A stretch of DNA of 64,000 bases, from positions 1,426,001 through 1,490,000 of the forward strand of contig NZ_OESS01000001.1 in NCBI RefSeq assembly GCF_900240285.1. Direction: 5' to 3'. Positions 45,234 to 52,403 of this stretch are shown here, piece by piece. The notes beneath the pieces are model-generated. The model was given only the letters and a program-made list of their open reading frames with translations, did no database searches and had not been told where the DNA came from. A program made the translations under genes and the position numbers. Position 1 is the stretch's first letter; every line of letters starts with the position of its first letter. This stretch comes from Halobacillus sp. Marseille-P3879 (lineage in GTDB: Bacteria; Bacillota; Bacilli; Bacillales; Halobacillaceae).

Positions 45234-45586
45234 ACCCTAATGAAAGAGACACATTAGTTGATCAGGTCGTAACGGAAATATATGATGCTTACCCCTGGCT
45301 GTGGGCTGAGTTTGGCCAGCACGGCCGTGAACGGACTAAAGAAGACAACTATCATCATATTGATCATTTATATACTGCTTACGAAATGAAAAGCGCTGTC
45401 TTTTTTATAGATTATACCTTGTGGCTGCAAAATGTCTTAACATCTCGTGGTATAGGCAATAAATTAATAATTGATAATTATGAACGGCTGATTCAAAATC
45501 TGGAGATGATGGAATGGGAATCTAAAGCAGAAAAGCATTCATTCGTTCATCATTTGAAACTGGCGCTTGGAAGTCTTCGTGACTGA
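45230..45586 (+). CDS. Small helical protein upstream of the B12-binding gene, unknown
   Basis: This 118-residue soluble protein is predicted all-helical. It carries a His-rich segment YHHIDHLYTAYEMK (about 41-54) and FIDYTLWLQNVLTSRGIG (about 58-75). Such W...HH..H...F.dY..Wl..vL.sRG patterns occur, to my memory, in front of the B12-binding domain in some fused bacterial proteins, so this may be a split-off sensor domain; this is tentative. It starts with GTG overlapping the previous stop (GTGA), and ends 21 nt before the next start. Confidence 0.6.
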   Translation: MNPNERDTLVDQVVTEIYDAYPWLWAEFGQHGRERTKEDNYHHIDHLYTAYEMKSAVFFIDYTLWLQNVLTSRGIGNKLIIDNYERLIQNLEMMEWESKAEKHSFVHHLKLALGSLRD

Positions 45587-45607
45587 TAGCAATTAGGGGT
45601 GAAATCT

Positions 45608-46267
45608 TTGACGCAGCATCATGAAAAATTAGCTCACTATTTCTTAGATGGTGATGAGGAGAAAGCTTTGACTTATATAGAGGACCGGTTGTTAAACCAT
45701 CCAAGGCTTTATCTTTATGAGGATATTATCACCCCCGCGATGTATTATATAGGAGAACTTTGGGAGAACAATGAGATCTCTGTGGCTGATGAGCATCTTG
45801 CTACTGCAATTTGTGATTTTGTTTTATCAAAGATAGATGCCGAAGCAACTTATATTCGTGGGGATCATCAGAAGAGTTTTAAAGCTATTTTATTTGGAGT
45901 AGAAAAAGAACAACATTATATAGGATTGAAAATGGTGGCTGATTCATTTAAGGAACAAGGGTGGAGAGTGCGTTACTTAGGGCCGGATCTGGGTATGGAA
46001 CACTCTCTTACTCAAATTCACCGCTATAAGCCGCACGTCATTGGAGTATCTGCAGCTCTTTCTTATCGTCTCCCCACTTTAAAAAAACTTGTGCAGAAAT
46101 TCTGTTCACTGGAATGGAAACCTTTAATTATGATTGGAGGAAGAATGGCGAGGAAATTTGATCTAAAAGAATTTGAGTCTGATCAGGTTATAATTATTAA
46201 GGATCTAAATCATTTAAATAAATGGTTTATGGATGGAAGGGCAGGAGTAGTTAATGAAACAAGCTGA
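45608..46267 (+). CDS. Stand-alone cobalamin (B12)-binding sensor protein with CarH-type cap
   Basis: This 219-residue protein has a helical cap domain (about 1-85) followed by a Rossmann-type B12-binding domain. The cap carries W52-x9-E62-H63 (ELWENNEISVADEHLATAI), the motif that packs over adenosylcobalamin in CarH/LitR photoreceptors. The lower-ligand motif is E-x-H-x-x-G (EKEQHYIG, His103) with Glu for the usual Asp, then SAALS and IGGR for the tail. No DNA-binding domain is attached. TTG 45608 is preferred because AGGGGTG lies 6-7 nt upstream; a GTG at 45599 lacks a site. It overlaps the STAS gene by 14 nt. Confidence 0.82.
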   Translation: MTQHHEKLAHYFLDGDEEKALTYIEDRLLNHPRLYLYEDIITPAMYYIGELWENNEISVADEHLATAICDFVLSKIDAEATYIRGDHQKSFKAILFGVEKEQHYIGLKMVADSFKEQGWRVRYLGPDLGMEHSLTQIHRYKPHVIGVSAALSYRLPTLKKLVQKFCSLEWKPLIMIGGRMARKFDLKEFESDQVIIIKDLNHLNKWFMDGRAGVVNETS

Positions 46268-47015
46268 CCGAACTCTCCCGCTCCCTTTCTACAAGATTAA
46301 CAAAAACTTTACCGTCCAGGCTTATTCAGAAGAGGCTATGAAACTCGGGAAGATCCCAGAAAACCTCTTGGAGATTATAGATGATGGAAGCGTGGAAAAA
46401 GTTAAGAAATGGGTATCATCTGATATCTATAAATCAGTCCTGGAAATTCATCTGAAACCTTTAGAAGAACAAGCTGATCCGATAACAGCGGATATGTATG
46501 TCGTATGGAATAACGACTTGTATGCAGAAGTTATTCTTATGATAAAAGATGAAAAGCTGATACAGGTAACTAATAGGTTATCTCAACTTCGCTCGCGGCT
46601 GAATGAAACCAACTTTGAATTACTCGAAGAAAAAGAAAAGCTTGAAGAAGCCATTGAACAAAATAATAGGCTTTCCGCCCCTTTTATTGAACTAACTAAA
46701 GATACAGCTTTAGTACCTTTGTTCGGAGATTTAACTTCAGATAAAATGCAAGCAGTAGAAGACTACTTGTTAAAGGCTTCCCAAAAAGAGGAGATCGACC
46801 AATTGTTATTTGATTTTACTGCAGTTGGTGAGATAAACAGAGAGGGTATTTATATGCTGGTCAACCTGATAACCTCACTATTTTATATGGGCATAGAGAT
46901 TATCATCACTGGAGTAAGGCCTAAACAGGCTAAAATGCTGCACGAGCTTAATCTTCCTCTTCAAGTAAGCTTTATTCATTCCCTGCAACAAGCAATTGCC
47001 AAATATTGTACGTAA
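46254..47015 (+). CDS. PAS-like/STAS domain protein (RsbR-type, stressosome-like)
   Basis: This 253-residue protein has an N-terminal PAS-like segment (about 8-100; FYKINKNFTVQAYSEEAMKL), a coiled coil (about 103-137; SQLRSRLNETNFELLEEKEK) and a C-terminal STAS domain (about 140-253; LLFDFTAVGEINREGIYMLV, IIITGVRPKQAKML). This is the order of RsbR paralogues that build the stressosome with RsbS and RsbT. The site that in RsbR usually carries D-T(-S) is N-R here, so phosphorylation may differ. It is translationally coupled to the B12-binding protein, which suggests that protein controls it. Confidence 0.8.
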   Translation: MKQADRTLPLPFYKINKNFTVQAYSEEAMKLGKIPENLLEIIDDGSVEKVKKWVSSDIYKSVLEIHLKPLEEQADPITADMYVVWNNDLYAEVILMIKDEKLIQVTNRLSQLRSRLNETNFELLEEKEKLEEAIEQNNRLSAPFIELTKDTALVPLFGDLTSDKMQAVEDYLLKASQKEEIDQLLFDFTAVGEINREGIYMLVNLITSLFYMGIEIIITGVRPKQAKMLHELNLPLQVSFIHSLQQAIAKYCT

Positions 47016-47045
47016 ACCGGCTCACAATCTGAGCCGGTTTTTTTA
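47014..47045 (+). terminator. Intrinsic terminator of the B12/STAS operon
   Basis: AAACCGGCTC / GAGCCGGTTT with an 8-nt loop followed by TTTT. Confidence 0.9.
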
Positions 47046-47075
47046 GTGCGAAGCAGAATAGTTTCATTTTATACG

Positions 47076-47087
47076 ATACCCGGGTAT
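47076..47087 (+). promoter_or_regulatory. Candidate CsoR operator
   Basis: ATACCCGGGTAT is a perfect 12-bp palindrome followed by AGTATATATAAG, about 40 bp before csoR. CsoR sites are GC-centred dyads of the TACCC...GGGTA type, so autoregulation of csoR-copA-copZ by copper is likely. Confidence 0.7.
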
Positions 47088-47128
47088 AGTATATATAAGA
47101 AATACATCGAAAAGGATGGGAGTTACCA

Positions 47129-47440
47129 ATGAGTCAATTACCTGACCACAGTGGAAAGCAGCCAGTAAAGAAAAGAACGGAGGATGAGAAAACCCAGGTT
47201 ATTAATCGCCTAAGGAGGATAGAAGGCCAGGTAAGAGGTATACAAAGCATGATTGAAGAGGATAGATATTGTGTAGACGTTTTAGTTCAGCTTTCTGCCA
47301 TCGATTCAGCTTTAAAAAAGGTTGGTTATTCTCTCATGGAAAGACATGCGAAGCATTGTGTAAGCGATGCTGTCCGCTCTGGTAATGGGGAAGAGGCAAT
47401 GGATGAATTAATTAAAGTAATGAAGCAATTCAGTAAATAA
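47129..47440 (+). CDS. csoR: Copper-sensing transcriptional repressor CsoR
   Basis: This 103-residue four-helix DUF156/CsoR protein releases DNA upon Cu(I) binding. The three copper ligands are in place: Cys in DRYCVDVL (about 51), and His and Cys in [10 protein letters not shown] (about 76-80). The conserved [20 protein letters not shown] helix contacts DNA and the tetramer interface. It is the first gene of csoR-copA-copZ, 14 nt before copA, and a palindromic operator lies upstream. Confidence 0.95.
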   Translation: MSQLPDHSGKQPVKKRTEDEKTQVINRLRRIEGQVRGIQSMIEEDRYCVDVLVQLSAIDSALKKVGYSLMERHAKHCVSDAVRSGNGEEAMDELIKVMKQFSK

Positions 47441-47454
47441 GGAGTGAATCGAAT

Positions 47455-49833
47455 ATGAGGCAGCAATTATCACTTCCTATTGAAGGAATGACATGCTCTG
47501 CGTGTTCCTCACGGATTGAGAACGCATTAAACAAACAAGAAGGACTCACAGCTGCTGTTAATTTAACTTTAGAAAGGGCCAGTGTAACTTATGACGATCA
47601 ACAAACGAACTTAAGTGATATTGTAAATCAGATAGAACAAATGGGTTATAATGTTCCTTCACAGAAAAAGGAATTTAGGATTTCAGGAATGACTTGCGCA
47701 GCGTGCTCTACCCGAATTGAAAAAGTTCTTCAGAAAACGGATGGTATTGATACAGCTTCAGTTAACCTCACAAATGAAACTGCAGCGGTTACCTATAAAG
47801 AAGGGATTATTGATGTAAATACGATTATTGATACAGTTCACCAACTTGGCTATGAAGCGAAGGAGCGTGAAAGTGAGGAGATATCGGGTAAAAGAAAAGA
47901 AAAGGAATTATCTCATAAAAAGAACTATGTGATTATCTCTTCAATTCTTTCGTTTCCTTTACTCCTTACAATGCTTGATCACCTGCTGCAAATAGATGTG
48001 CCGATGATTCTTATGAATCCCTGGGTGCAATTTGCATTAGCGACCCCTGTGCAATTTGTGATGGGGTGGCAGTTTTATCGCGGGGCCTATCATACGTTAA
48101 AAAACAAAAGTGCTAATATGGATGTTTTAGTAGCCCTGGGTACAAGTGCTGCCTATTTTTATAGTTTAACTGAAGCGATTCGAAGCAGTACTGGCGGAAA
48201 CGGAGAAATTCATCTGTATTTTGAGACAAGTGCAATTCTTATCACACTAGTTCTACTTGGTAAGTATTTCGAAACTAGAGCCAAAGGCCGTACAACTCAA
48301 GCTTTGTCCGCTCTTCTAAATTTACAGGCAAAAGAAGCAAGAGTACTGCGAGACGGAAAAGAAACAACTATTCCACTTCAGGAGGTTGAAGTAGAGGACA
48401 TTGTTATAGTTAAACCTGGTGAAAAAATTCCGGTAGATGGAATGGTACTCAGTGGGGAAACTTATGTTGACGAGTCTATGGTGACGGGAGAATCAATTCC
48501 AGTTTCTAAGAAACAGGGGGAAGAAGTCATTGGTGCAACATTAAATAAAAATGGCTCGATTCAAATGAAAGCAACTAAAGTAGGTAAAGATACGGCTTTA
48601 GCTTCAATTGTAAGAATTGTAGAAGAAGCTCAGGCTTCCAAAGCCCCTATTCAGCGCATGGCTGATGTAATATCAGGTTATTTTGTCCCGGTTGTTGTAG
48701 CCGTTTCCGTGTTGACATTTCTCGTTTGGATCAGCTTCATTGATCCTGGAGCGACCACACCTGCCCTGGTAGCAGCTATTGCTGTCCTGGTTATTGCCTG
48801 CCCGTGTGCACTGGGCTTGGCGACCCCAACTTCAATAATGGTTGGAACTGGTAAAGGGGCAGAGCAGGGAATTTTATTTAAGGGTGGAGAACACCTTGAA
48901 AAAGCTCAAGGAGTAGATACAGTAATATTCGATAAAACCGGAACGATAACTAAAGGCAAACCCGAAGTTACAGATTTCACAGGGGATAAAGAAACATTAG
49001 AGTTAGCAGCTAGTGCCGAAAAATTATCAGAACACCCCCTGGCAGAAGCCATTACCGCATATGGTGAATCTTATGGAGTAGAGTTTCATGATGTTAGTCA
49101 ATTTGAGGCGGTTACCGGCCACGGTATAAAAGCAGTAATAGAACAACAATCCGTATTAATTGGGACCAGGAAGTTATTTAATGAGGTAAATGTGGAATAC
49201 AACAAATATGAAAGCCGCATGACTGAATTAGAAAATGAAGGCAAAACCGTAATGCTTATTGGTGTTAATGGTGAAGCTAGAGGTCTAATTGCTGTTATGG
49301 ATACAATTAAAGAATCAGCAAGACCAGCATTACAGCAGCTGAAACAACAAGGAGTTCAGTTAGTACTACTGACGGGAGATAATTGGCGTACAGCACGTTA
49401 CATTGCTGAGCAGGCTGGAATTGATCAAGTAATTGCCGAGGTACTGCCGGAGCAAAAAGCAGAAGAGGTAGAGGATATGCGCAGGAAAGGCCATGTAGTA
49501 GCCATGGTTGGAGATGGAATAAATGATGCCCCTGCATTAGCTGTAAGTGACCTGGGCATCGCTATAGGAACAGGTACAGATGTCGCAATAGAAGCTGCCG
49601 ACGTAACCATTCTTGGTGGAGACTTAAATCTTATCCCAAAGGCTTTTCAACTGAGTCAAAAAACAATGAGGAATATCCGTCAGAATTTGTTTTGGGCTTT
49701 AGCTTATAATACAGCGGGGATTCCTATCGCGGCAATAGGATTACTTGCTCCCTGGATTGCGGGAGCTGCCATGGCCTTTAGTTCAGTTAGTGTGGTATCT
49801 AATTCATTAAGGTTGAAAAAAATAAAATTGTAA
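47455..49833 (+). CDS. copA: Copper-exporting P1B-type ATPase
   Basis: This 792-residue membrane ATPase pumps Cu(I) out. It has two N-terminal metal-binding HMA domains ([12 protein letters not shown] and [12 protein letters not shown]), membrane helices from about 155, the actuator TGES ([11 protein letters not shown]), the CPC metal path ([12 protein letters not shown]), the phosphorylated Asp in [12 protein letters not shown], the SEHPLAEAI His-Pro box, [10 protein letters not shown], and the C-terminal YN...[15 protein letters not shown] helices. All catalytic elements are intact. It sits between csoR and copZ as in B. subtilis. Confidence 0.97.
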   Translation: MRQQLSLPIEGMTCSACSSRIENALNKQEGLTAAVNLTLERASVTYDDQQTNLSDIVNQIEQMGYNVPSQKKEFRISGMTCAACSTRIEKVLQKTDGIDTASVNLTNETAAVTYKEGIIDVNTIIDTVHQLGYEAKERESEEISGKRKEKELSHKKNYVIISSILSFPLLLTMLDHLLQIDVPMILMNPWVQFALATPVQFVMGWQFYRGAYHTLKNKSANMDVLVALGTSAAYFYSLTEAIRSSTGGNGEIHLYFETSAILITLVLLGKYFETRAKGRTTQALSALLNLQAKEARVLRDGKETTIPLQEVEVEDIVIVKPGEKIPVDGMVLSGETYVDESMVTGESIPVSKKQGEEVIGATLNKNGSIQMKATKVGKDTALASIVRIVEEAQASKAPIQRMADVISGYFVPVVVAVSVLTFLVWISFIDPGATTPALVAAIAVLVIACPCALGLATPTSIMVGTGKGAEQGILFKGGEHLEKAQGVDTVIFDKTGTITKGKPEVTDFTGDKETLELAASAEKLSEHPLAEAITAYGESYGVEFHDVSQFEAVTGHGIKAVIEQQSVLIGTRKLFNEVNVEYNKYESRMTELENEGKTVMLIGVNGEARGLIAVMDTIKESARPALQQLKQQGVQLVLLTGDNWRTARYIAEQAGIDQVIAEVLPEQKAEEVEDMRRKGHVVAMVGDGINDAPALAVSDLGIAIGTGTDVAIEAADVTILGGDLNLIPKAFQLSQKTMRNIRQNLFWALAYNTAGIPIAAIGLLAPWIAGAAMAFSSVSVVSNSLRLKKIKL

Positions 49834-49852
49834 TAGAAAGGTGAGATTGTTC

Positions 49853-50059
49853 ATGCAATTAACTTTAGAAGTAAACGGAATGAGTTGTGAACATTGTGAA
49901 AAATCAGTAAAAAATTCCTTGAATGCGTTGGAAGGCGTTCATGGTGTGAATGTAGACTTAACAAGTGGAAAAGTTGACGTTACGTTTGATGAGGCATATG
50001 TAACAAAATCAATGATGAAAGAAGCAATCGAAGCCCAGGGATATGAGCCTGTGGGATAA
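49853..50059 (+). CDS. copZ: Copper chaperone CopZ
   Basis: This 68-residue HMA-fold chaperone carries Cu(I) to CopA. The metal loop is GMSCEHCEKSV (Cys12, Cys15), followed by the DLTSGKVDVTFDE strand pair and EAIEAQGYEPVG end. ATG 49853 follows AAAGGTGAG; the GTG at 49841 overlaps that site. It lies 19 nt after copA and ends the operon. Confidence 0.95.
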   Translation: MQLTLEVNGMSCEHCEKSVKNSLNALEGVHGVNVDLTSGKVDVTFDEAYVTKSMMKEAIEAQGYEPVG

Positions 50060-50060
50060 A

Positions 50061-50099
50061 AAATAGGTCCAATTCGTTTTTCGAATTGGACCTATTTTT
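50061..50099. terminator. Bidirectional terminator between copZ and the cotF-like genes
   Basis: AAATAGGTCCAATTCG / CGAATTGGACCTATTT perfect 16-bp stem with a T5 loop and A/T tracts on both sides. The stop of the convergent gene lies in its end. Confidence 0.9.
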
Positions 50100-50433
50100 A
50101 TTGCACTGCATACGGAAACTGGTTTTTATAGCCTGAGAACTGCTGGTAAGAATTTTGGACTTTTGTTTGTTCTGCTTGCTCTACGGAATACCAGCCGTTT
50201 TTAAACATTAAATTATATAAGTTGCGCTGGCAGTCCTGCGTTTCCTTGAAAATGGTGGCAATATCTTGATAAAGTGTCTGGTTACTAGCTTCATTAAGGG
50301 CTACATTATACGCACTAGTCATGTATTTTTCCGTCGTCAATAAATCATTAACGAAATCACGTTCATTCATTTGAGGGGTCTTTGGAACTTGAGTTTCTGG
50401 GTTTTGAATTTTATTTGTCTGATTTTGCGGCAT
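50098..50433 (-). CDS. Spore coat protein, CotF domain
   Basis: This 111-residue protein has a Pro/Gln/Asn-rich N-terminus (about 1-25) followed by a ferritin-like helical CotF domain: ERDFVNDLLTTEKYMTSAYN, EASNQTLYQDIATIFKETQD and CQRNLYNLMFKNGWYSVEQA. CotF-type proteins are assembled in the spore coat. ATG 50433 follows AAGGAGTG. It is directly downstream of a second CotF-like gene (12 bp apart), so the two form an operon and probably partner in the coat. Confidence 0.85.
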   Translation of the reverse strand: MPQNQTNKIQNPETQVPKTPQMNERDFVNDLLTTEKYMTSAYNVALNEASNQTLYQDIATIFKETQDCQRNLYNLMFKNGWYSVEQAEQTKVQNSYQQFSGYKNQFPYAVQ

Positions 50434-50445
50434 GATCTGCACTCC

Positions 50446-50709
50446 TTAGTTCATGTTTTGGGGGCTTGTATTTAAGTGCTCTAAAATCTTATTGTAGTGG
50501 CGTTGATGCATTTGTCCGGCATTCTCCAGAGCCTGCTGCAATTCAGGGGTCTGGCATTGTTCTGCAAAGAAATGGGCTTTCTTACAAGCGTTCAAATTCC
50601 AAGACAGCATATCCGTAATATACAGCTGATCTTTCGTGCTCACGATCTCAGGCACCTGAGCCATAGGCTGGGATGACTGAATATTAGGGTTCGGGTTCTG
50701 TTGTTGCAT
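50446..50709 (-). CDS. Spore coat protein, CotF-like
   Basis: This 87-residue protein has a Gln/Asn/Pro-rich head (MQQQNPNPNIQSSQPMAQVP) and a single helical hairpin (DQLYITDMLSWNLNACKKAH, then FFAEQCQTPELQQALENAGQ) typical of shortened CotF-family coat proteins. ATG 50709 has a perfect AAGGAGGATG site. It precedes the second CotF-like gene, and expression late in sporulation is expected though no sigma factor site was located. Confidence 0.8.
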   Translation of the reverse strand: MQQQNPNPNIQSSQPMAQVPEIVSTKDQLYITDMLSWNLNACKKAHFFAEQCQTPELQQALENAGQMHQRHYNKILEHLNTSPQNMN

Positions 50710-50939
50710 GAGTGCATCCTCCTTTAATAAATTCATTTTTAATATGTCCTAATAATTGTCGAATATGCCGGATACAACATGTAGAATAATTAATAATTTA
50801 TACGAATTTATACCCAATTTTGTAAACTGGTGATAAAATATAAGGAGGCGTTACCGCTTACAAACAAAGTATTCCTGTTATTAATAGAGGAGAGCCGCTG
50901 AAGTATAAAGATTAGCTTATTTTTGGGGGTAGGGTTTGC

Positions 50940-51857
50940 ATGGAACAACTACTAAGAAACTTTTTCCTGTTTTTATCTAAAAATAAATTTTTTACAAAAT
51001 TGGCAAGAAAGTATGGACTTCGGTTTGGAGCTGGACGGTTTGTAGCTGGGGAAACCATACCAAATGCTGTGGAGACTATACAAAAATTAAACAACCAGGG
51101 TATGAGTGTCACGATTGATCACTTAGGAGAGTTCATTGACACAGAAGAAGAGGCTAAGGAGGCAGCTGAGGAATGTATAGAAGCTGTTAAAGCTATTGCT
51201 GAGCATCGCCTTGATTCGCAGCTGTCTCTTAAATTAACTTCAATGGGACTGGACATTTCTTATGAGCTGGCTCTGGAAAACATGAAGAAAATTTTAAAGG
51301 CAGCTGAGGAAAATGATGTTTTTATTACAATTGATATGGAAGATTTCGAACGCTGTCAAACAACGATAAAACTTTTCAAAGAATTAAAAGCCGAATATAA
51401 GAACATTGGAACCGTTATTCAGTCTTACTTATACAGAGCAGTAGAAGATATTGAAGATTTAAATCAGTATAATCCCAACTTGAGGCTGGTAAAAGGAGCC
51501 TATAAAGAATCACCAAAAGTAGCTTTTCCAGACAAGAAAGATGTGGATGAGAACTTTAAACGTATTATAAAAATGCATTTACTGAATGGCAATTATACGG
51601 CTGTCGCTACTCATGATGATGCAATGATCGAATATACCTTAAATATAGTGGAAGAACATAATATTCCTCTTCAACAATTCGAGTTCCAAATGCTTTACGG
51701 CATCAGGGTTGAACGTCAGGAGGAATTAGTCAAAGAAGGTTACAAAATGAGAGTATACGTCCCTTATGGCACTGACTGGTATGGTTACTTTATGAGACGT
51801 TTGGCTGAACGGCCGGCGAACGTAGCATTTGTGTTAAAAGGTGTAGTGGGGAAATAA
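50940..51857 (+). CDS. fadM: Proline dehydrogenase
   Basis: This 305-residue flavoenzyme (PutB/YusM type) oxidises proline to pyrroline-5-carboxylate at the membrane. TIM-barrel blocks are visible: MSVTIDHLGEF, SLKLTSMGLDISYELALENM, FITIDMEDF, VIQSYLYRAVEDIEDL, LRLVKGAYKESPKVAFPDK, VATHDD, FEFQMLYGIR and the substrate-binding YVPYGTDWYGYFMRRLAERP. It sits before fadN as B. subtilis yusM does (named fadM there). Halophiles use proline as an osmolyte, which could explain its presence, but that is inference. Confidence 0.9.
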   Translation: MEQLLRNFFLFLSKNKFFTKLARKYGLRFGAGRFVAGETIPNAVETIQKLNNQGMSVTIDHLGEFIDTEEEAKEAAEECIEAVKAIAEHRLDSQLSLKLTSMGLDISYELALENMKKILKAAEENDVFITIDMEDFERCQTTIKLFKELKAEYKNIGTVIQSYLYRAVEDIEDLNQYNPNLRLVKGAYKESPKVAFPDKKDVDENFKRIIKMHLLNGNYTAVATHDDAMIEYTLNIVEEHNIPLQQFEFQMLYGIRVERQEELVKEGYKMRVYVPYGTDWYGYFMRRLAERPANVAFVLKGVVGK

Positions 51858-51882
51858 AAAAGTACGTTTTACAAATTGCTCA

Positions 51883-51921
51883 GCTTGTAGAGAAATTTCT
51901 GTTTTTCTGCAAGCATTTTTA
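51883..51921 (+). terminator. Intrinsic terminator after the proline dehydrogenase gene
   Basis: GCTTGTAGA / TCTGCAAGC stem (one G-U) with a 14-nt loop followed by ATTTTT. The rest of 51922-52277 contains no supported gene. Confidence 0.6.
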
Positions 51922-52277
51922 TATTTTCGAGTTAAAGGGGTATTAAGTGCTCTTCGATCAAAATAAAAAGGGGGATGGTACCGGGCGGGGGAAATAAAGG
52001 ATTTAAGAAGCGATTTGATTTCCGTTGCTTGCATTGACTTCCTCAGGCTTCACCATGTTTGCATCCAACCTTGCTTGTTTTTACGTTTTCTTAAACTTTG
52101 ATATGAAAGAACTAAAGAATAACAAGTGTCGGTCCTTCAATTTTTAAAATCATAAACAAGCATCCTGGTTATTTAATGAAGGAGCAAAATCGGTCCTCTG
52201 AATTGGTTTCCTTTAAACAGCGTTTGTCAAAGCTTTAATCTATAATTTTAGAAAATGTCTTTCTGGTTTTTTTATTA

Positions 52278-52316
52278 TTGAAAACGATTGCGAAATATCT
52301 GAATATAATTTATAGT
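52278..52316 (+). promoter_or_regulatory. fadN promoter region with cre-like site
   Basis: TTGCGA (52288-52293) and TATAGT (52311-52316) are 17 bp apart. TTGAAAACGATTGCG (52278-52292) matches the cre consensus at all but the last base and overlaps the -35, suggesting CcpA control of fatty-acid oxidation. Confidence 0.5.
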
Positions 52317-52364
52317 ATAGACAGAAACCAATATTTGCTCCACAATATTTTTTTATCCACAAAA

Positions 52365-52382
52365 TGAATGAGTATTCATTCA
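52365..52382 (+). promoter_or_regulatory. FadR operator upstream of fadNAE
   Basis: TGAATGAGTATTCATTCA is a perfect match to the Bacillus FadR consensus TGAATGANTANTCATTCA and lies 22 bp before the fadN start, downstream of the promoter. Long-chain acyl-CoA should relieve repression. Confidence 0.9.
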
Positions 52383-52403
52383 AAAATGATAGGGGGATAA
52401 CTC

